Below, in pieces: positions 5,407-7,336 of a stretch of 7,336 nucleotides of DNA. The notes under the pieces are model-generated. The model was not told where the DNA came from and did not search any database. It saw only the letters and a list, made by a program, of their open reading frames with translations. Each line of letters starts with the position of its first letter. Position 1 is the stretch's first letter. The stretch comes from Chloroflexota bacterium (GTDB lineage: Bacteria; Chloroflexota; Dehalococcoidia; Lucifugimonadales; Australimonadaceae), in assembly GCA_027625205.1 (NCBI GenBank), contig JAQBVZ010000032.1, positions 1 to 7,336 on the forward strand, given 5' to 3'. A program made the translations under genes and the position numbers.

Positions 5407-6669
5407 TCAGGTAGGCAGCCACACACTTACGTGCGTTCCCTGCCCAGGAGCGCTCTCTATTGTGTATTTGCCCTCTAGTTCTTCTGTCCGTTGGCGCATG
5501 TTGGTCAGATCATGGCCTGGGATGCTCTCCTCCACGTTGAACCCACGACCGTCATCATGGACGGTCAAACGAAGGCCGTCTGGCAAGAACTCCAAACCCA
5601 CGCTTACTTTAGAAGCTTCCGCATGCTTGAACGCGTTGGCCAGCACCTCCTGGGTCAGCCGGTAGAGGGCCGTTGCCACGGAGATGGGCACATGGCGCTC
5701 CTCACCCTTGGTTTCCAAAGCCGTGTCCACTCCCGCCACCGTCCTGAACTCCCTAATGATGTTCTCCAGCATGTGTTCCATGCTCTGCTCACCCTCAAGA
5801 TAGGGCTTCAGGTCATAGATGTAATGCCGTACCTCCAGCAGCGTGGACTTGGACAGCGACACCAAAGAGTCCAGCCTCTTTGGTAAATCTTCATGTTTCT
5901 TGGCCGCCAGCTCTACTGCAGTCTCCAGGTTCAAGCTCAACATGTATATCGACTGCGCCACGCCATCGTGAATCTCTCTGGCAATGCGGCTGCGCTCAGA
6001 CAGCGCCGCTATCTCTGCCGCCTGGGCCTTCCGTTGCAACTCAAGGTTCTCGTGAGAGCGCTCCCGCTCCGCTGCCACAGCCTCTCTCCGCATGGTCCGT
6101 TCAATGCGGGCCATAATGTTTGCCGCCATCACCACGCCAAACATTATGACAATGCGCGTGATAAGCACCGCCTCTTCCCTTTCGTCTACGTCCACACCCG
6201 GCTCCAAGAAAATGCTGATGGCAGCGTAGGCTATCGCAACTATCCCCGTGACCAGAAAACTAAGCCGCCGTGATGAAAACACTAGGGGAATTCCAAGCAG
6301 CGCAGGGTAGTAGAAAACAAAGTAAGTGTTAGCAAATCCAGTGGTCACCGCAATGCCTACGGTTATCACCACCAGGTCCATGGAACTGAGGGCAATGACG
6401 TACCCTCTTGAGACCGGCCGCCCTCTCCATATGCGCCAATGGACGTACCCATTCAATGCTGCCAGCGTCATGCCCAGGCCATTCAAAGTGACCAATTTGT
6501 TGATATCCGGGTTCCGGTAGTTCAGCAGGAACAGCCACGCGCCCAAGATGACCCAGCGCACCATCACAGCTATCCGCTGACTGTAACGGAAATCGTCAAA
6601 GACCGCGTAGCCCGGCAGCTTTTCAACCGCTACGGGTTTCTCAGGACTTGACTCTTGTACTACTGCCAT
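5407..6669 (-). CDS. Membrane sensor histidine kinase, HisKA_3 (LiaS/NarX-like) type
   Basis: The 420-residue kinase has six hydrophobic segments (about residues 35-52, 58-78, 90-112, 115-133, 136-155 and 168-187) with very short external loops, so signals are probably sensed in or near the membrane. A charged coiled coil (about 188-228) leads to the HisKA_3 dimerisation motif SRIAREIHDGVAQSIYML with the phospho-acceptor H234. The ATPase domain shows the N box (LTQEVLANAFKHA, N345), the G1 box (HDDGRGF, 371-377) and a final GQGTHVSVWLP. The G2 motif reads GHDLTNMRQR (385-394), whereas GHGL/GYGL is usual. The kinase would autophosphorylate and pass phosphate to the adjacent NarL-type regulator. 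The ATG is preceded by AAGGTGG at about 6674-6680. It is the first gene of a four-gene minus-strand run. The signal is unknown. Confidence 0.95.
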   Translation of the reverse strand: MAVVQESSPEKPVAVEKLPGYAVFDDFRYSQRIAVMVRWVILGAWLFLLNYRNPDINKLVTLNGLGMTLAALNGYVHWRIWRGRPVSRGYVIALSSMDLVVITVGIAVTTGFANTYFVFYYPALLGIPLVFSSRRLSFLVTGIVAIAYAAISIFLEPGVDVDEREEAVLITRIVIMFGVVMAANIMARIERTMRREAVAAERERSHENLELQRKAQAAEIAALSERSRIAREIHDGVAQSIYMLSLNLETAVELAAKKHEDLPKRLDSLVSLSKSTLLEVRHYIYDLKPYLEGEQSMEHMLENIIREFRTVAGVDTALETKGEERHVPISVATALYRLTQEVLANAFKHAEASKVSVGLEFLPDGLRLTVHDDGRGFNVEESIPGHDLTNMRQRTEELEGKYTIESAPGQGTHVSVWLPT

Positions 6670-6756
6670 ACCGCCACCTTGGTACGCCCTCGCCAGGCTT
6701 CTGTGAGGCCAATATATTACCTGCGGGACGCTGGTAACACACGGGGCGTATGCACC

Positions 6757-6766
6757 AAGCCTGGCG
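6757..6766. repeat. Right arm of a ten-base inverted repeat flanking the putative kinase promoter
   Basis: AAGCCTGGCG here is the exact reverse complement of CGCCAGGCTT at 6691-6700. The two arms are 56 bases apart and enclose the only AT-rich stretch upstream of the kinase (6711-6719). It could be a pair of half-sites for a regulator or an RNA stem. No function is shown. Confidence 0.45.
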
Positions 6767-6784
6767 GTTGTGCCACCACGGGAA

Positions 6785-6802
6785 GCTGGTATTCACACCA
6801 GC
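6785..6802. repeat. Inverted repeat GCTGGT-N6-ACCAGC
   Basis: A six-base perfect inverted repeat with the loop ATTCAC; the symmetry is a candidate operator or hairpin. CTGGTA also occurs as a direct copy at 6731-6736, so the ACCAG arm has two possible partners. Confidence 0.5.
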
Positions 6803-6963
6803 GCAAGGTAGTACATACGTCACTCACCCTGGGAGGCAGTGTGCCGTATGCTCCCGTCAGCCTGCTGCAATCTCCAGGGAGCAGCGTGAGCAGGTGATGC
6901 TACACTCGCCGCAGTTGCAGCCACTGGGCCGGACCAAGGAAACCGTGTTAGGCAATACGTCCT

Positions 6964-6968
6964 AGGAG
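6964..6968 (+). promoter_or_regulatory. Shine-Dalgarno deciding the hydrolase start
   Basis: AGGAG lies six bases before the ATG at 6975-6977 but only three before the ATG at 6972-6974. The two ATGs are adjacent and in frame, so the second is the better start. Confidence 0.75.
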
Positions 6969-6974
6969 TTAATG

Positions 6975-7336
6975 ATGCCGCGCGTACTAAAATGGACGCT
7001 CCCGCCTTTGGCGCTCACCATTCTGGTTGCGTACATGGCGGTTGCCTACCTCATTGCCTCCAGCATCACTCAGGCTGACCGTAAAGACCTGTTCGACACT
7101 CCAGCGGACTACGGTCTGAGCTTCCAGGAGATTGAATTGGCCTCCCGCCTGGGCGACGTCGCACTGCGCGGCTGGATTATTCCTGCGGAAGGCGGGCTCA
7201 ATGCTGAAGGCGCTCAGGCTGTGGTGCTGGTGCACGGCATCAATTCCACACGCACCGGCGGCGACGGCCATATCACCCACCTCGCCTCCATGCTCGTCCA
7301 GCGCGGCTACAACGTGCTGATGTTTGACCAGCGGGG
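6975..7336 (+). CDS. Membrane-anchored alpha/beta hydrolase, N-terminal part
   Basis: The frame is open from ATG 6975 (or the adjacent ATG 6972) to the right edge, giving about 120 residues; the rest lies outside the window. The N-terminus MPRVLKWTL is followed by a hydrophobic helix (about residues 9-30) with no obvious cleavage site, suggesting a signal anchor that places the enzyme outside the membrane. Then come a strand segment GDVALRGWIIPAEGG, the core strand VVLVHGINSTRTGG with the HG oxyanion-type motif (about 80-93), a helix, and GYNVLMFDQRG at the edge. This order is standard for alpha/beta-hydrolase-fold proteins of the BAAT/Hydrolase_4 type. The nucleophile elbow and the Asp/His of the triad are not in the window, so catalysis and substrate cannot be judged. 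The gene is divergent from the two-component operon. Confidence 0.85.
   Translation, partial: MPRVLKWTLPPLALTILVAYMAVAYLIASSITQADRKDLFDTPADYGLSFQEIELASRLGDVALRGWIIPAEGGLNAEGAQAVVLVHGINSTRTGGDGHITHLASMLVQRGYNVLMFDQR

Larger units (their letters stand above)
6670..6974. other. Divergent intergenic region rich in inverted repeats
   Basis: About 300 bases separate the kinase gene (minus) from the hydrolase gene (plus). I see no convincing protein gene. The region holds a perfect ten-base inverted repeat (CGCCAGGCTT 6691-6700 with AAGCCTGGCG 6757-6766), GCTGGT/ACCAGC with a six-base loop (6785-6802), GGGAG/CTCCC enclosing GGCA/TGCC (6831-6855), and GCTGC/GCAGC (6864-6884). CGTATGC occurs twice (6747 and 6845), with its partial complement CATACG between them (6814). 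An AT-rich TATATT (minus, 6716-6711) might be a kinase -10 box, but its -35 is poor. The region probably holds both promoters, operators and perhaps a structured leader, but no known RNA class was recognised. Confidence 0.5.

Noticed and set aside
6780..6815. Cobalamin-riboswitch-like core (minus strand GGTGTGAAT inside a CTGGT/ACCAG-type stem; GGGAA on the plus strand)
   Set aside because: The short GGTGTGAAT match is suggestive, but the other conserved parts (GGGAA upstream on the same strand, the GCCCCCGC-ACTGT stretch and the B12 box) are missing or on the wrong strand.
6750..6965. 71-codon plus-strand frame ending in the hydrolase SD
   Set aside because: There is no SD at its start, its composition is hydrophilic and unremarkable, and there is no codon bias suggesting a leader peptide. 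Overlap of its stop with the SD could be chance. Conservation would be needed to revive it.

Overview
The window reads as chromosomal DNA from a free-living bacterium, with fairly GC-rich codons, short intergenic gaps and Shine-Dalgarno (SD) sites of the GAGGAG/AGGAG type. The gene families, together with an interspersed palindromic repeat resembling ones I associate with uncultured Chloroflexota genomes, suggest a Chloroflexota (Dehalococcoidia/SAR202-like) or similar environmental lineage. This assignment is weak and rests on general resemblance.

Layout from left to right. (1) Positions 1-1886, minus strand: a lutA-lutB pair for an iron-sulfur lactate-oxidation complex, overlapping by one base (TAATG). 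lutB runs off the left edge. (2) Positions 2006-2584, minus: a DUF4395 membrane protein, separated from lutA by a 119-base gap that holds a dispersed-repeat-like palindrome. (3) Positions 2585-2826: no large gene, but a compact regulatory leader. It has a near-consensus sigma-70 promoter, an 11-codon cysteine-rich peptide ORF starting at or within about 3 bases of the expected transcription start, an antiterminator helix whose 5' strand contains the peptide's stop codon, and a strong intrinsic terminator placed before the DUF4395 gene. (4) Positions 2827-6669, minus: a four-gene cluster in the order sensor histidine kinase, NarL/LiaR-type response regulator, five-helix membrane protein with an extracytoplasmic or cytoplasmic tail, and a 4,5-dihydroxyphthalate decarboxylase-like/substrate-binding-like protein. 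(5) Positions 6670-6971: a divergent intergenic region rich in inverted repeats. (6) From 6975 to the right edge, plus strand: the start of a membrane-anchored alpha/beta hydrolase.

How the parts fit. The kinase and regulator form a two-component system. The two genes after them are close enough to be co-transcribed and may be part of its output or its sensing machinery. The DUF4395 gene appears to be controlled by cysteine supply: a ribosome stalled on the Cys codons of the leader peptide would leave the antiterminator strand free and allow read-through, whereas a ribosome that reaches the stop codon would cover that strand and let the terminator form. This is the most interesting element in the window. 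It is read directly from the sequence, but its function is inferred. The same terminator would also end transcripts arriving from the kinase operon. Whether lutAB is transcribed with DUF4395 is not settled by the sequence.
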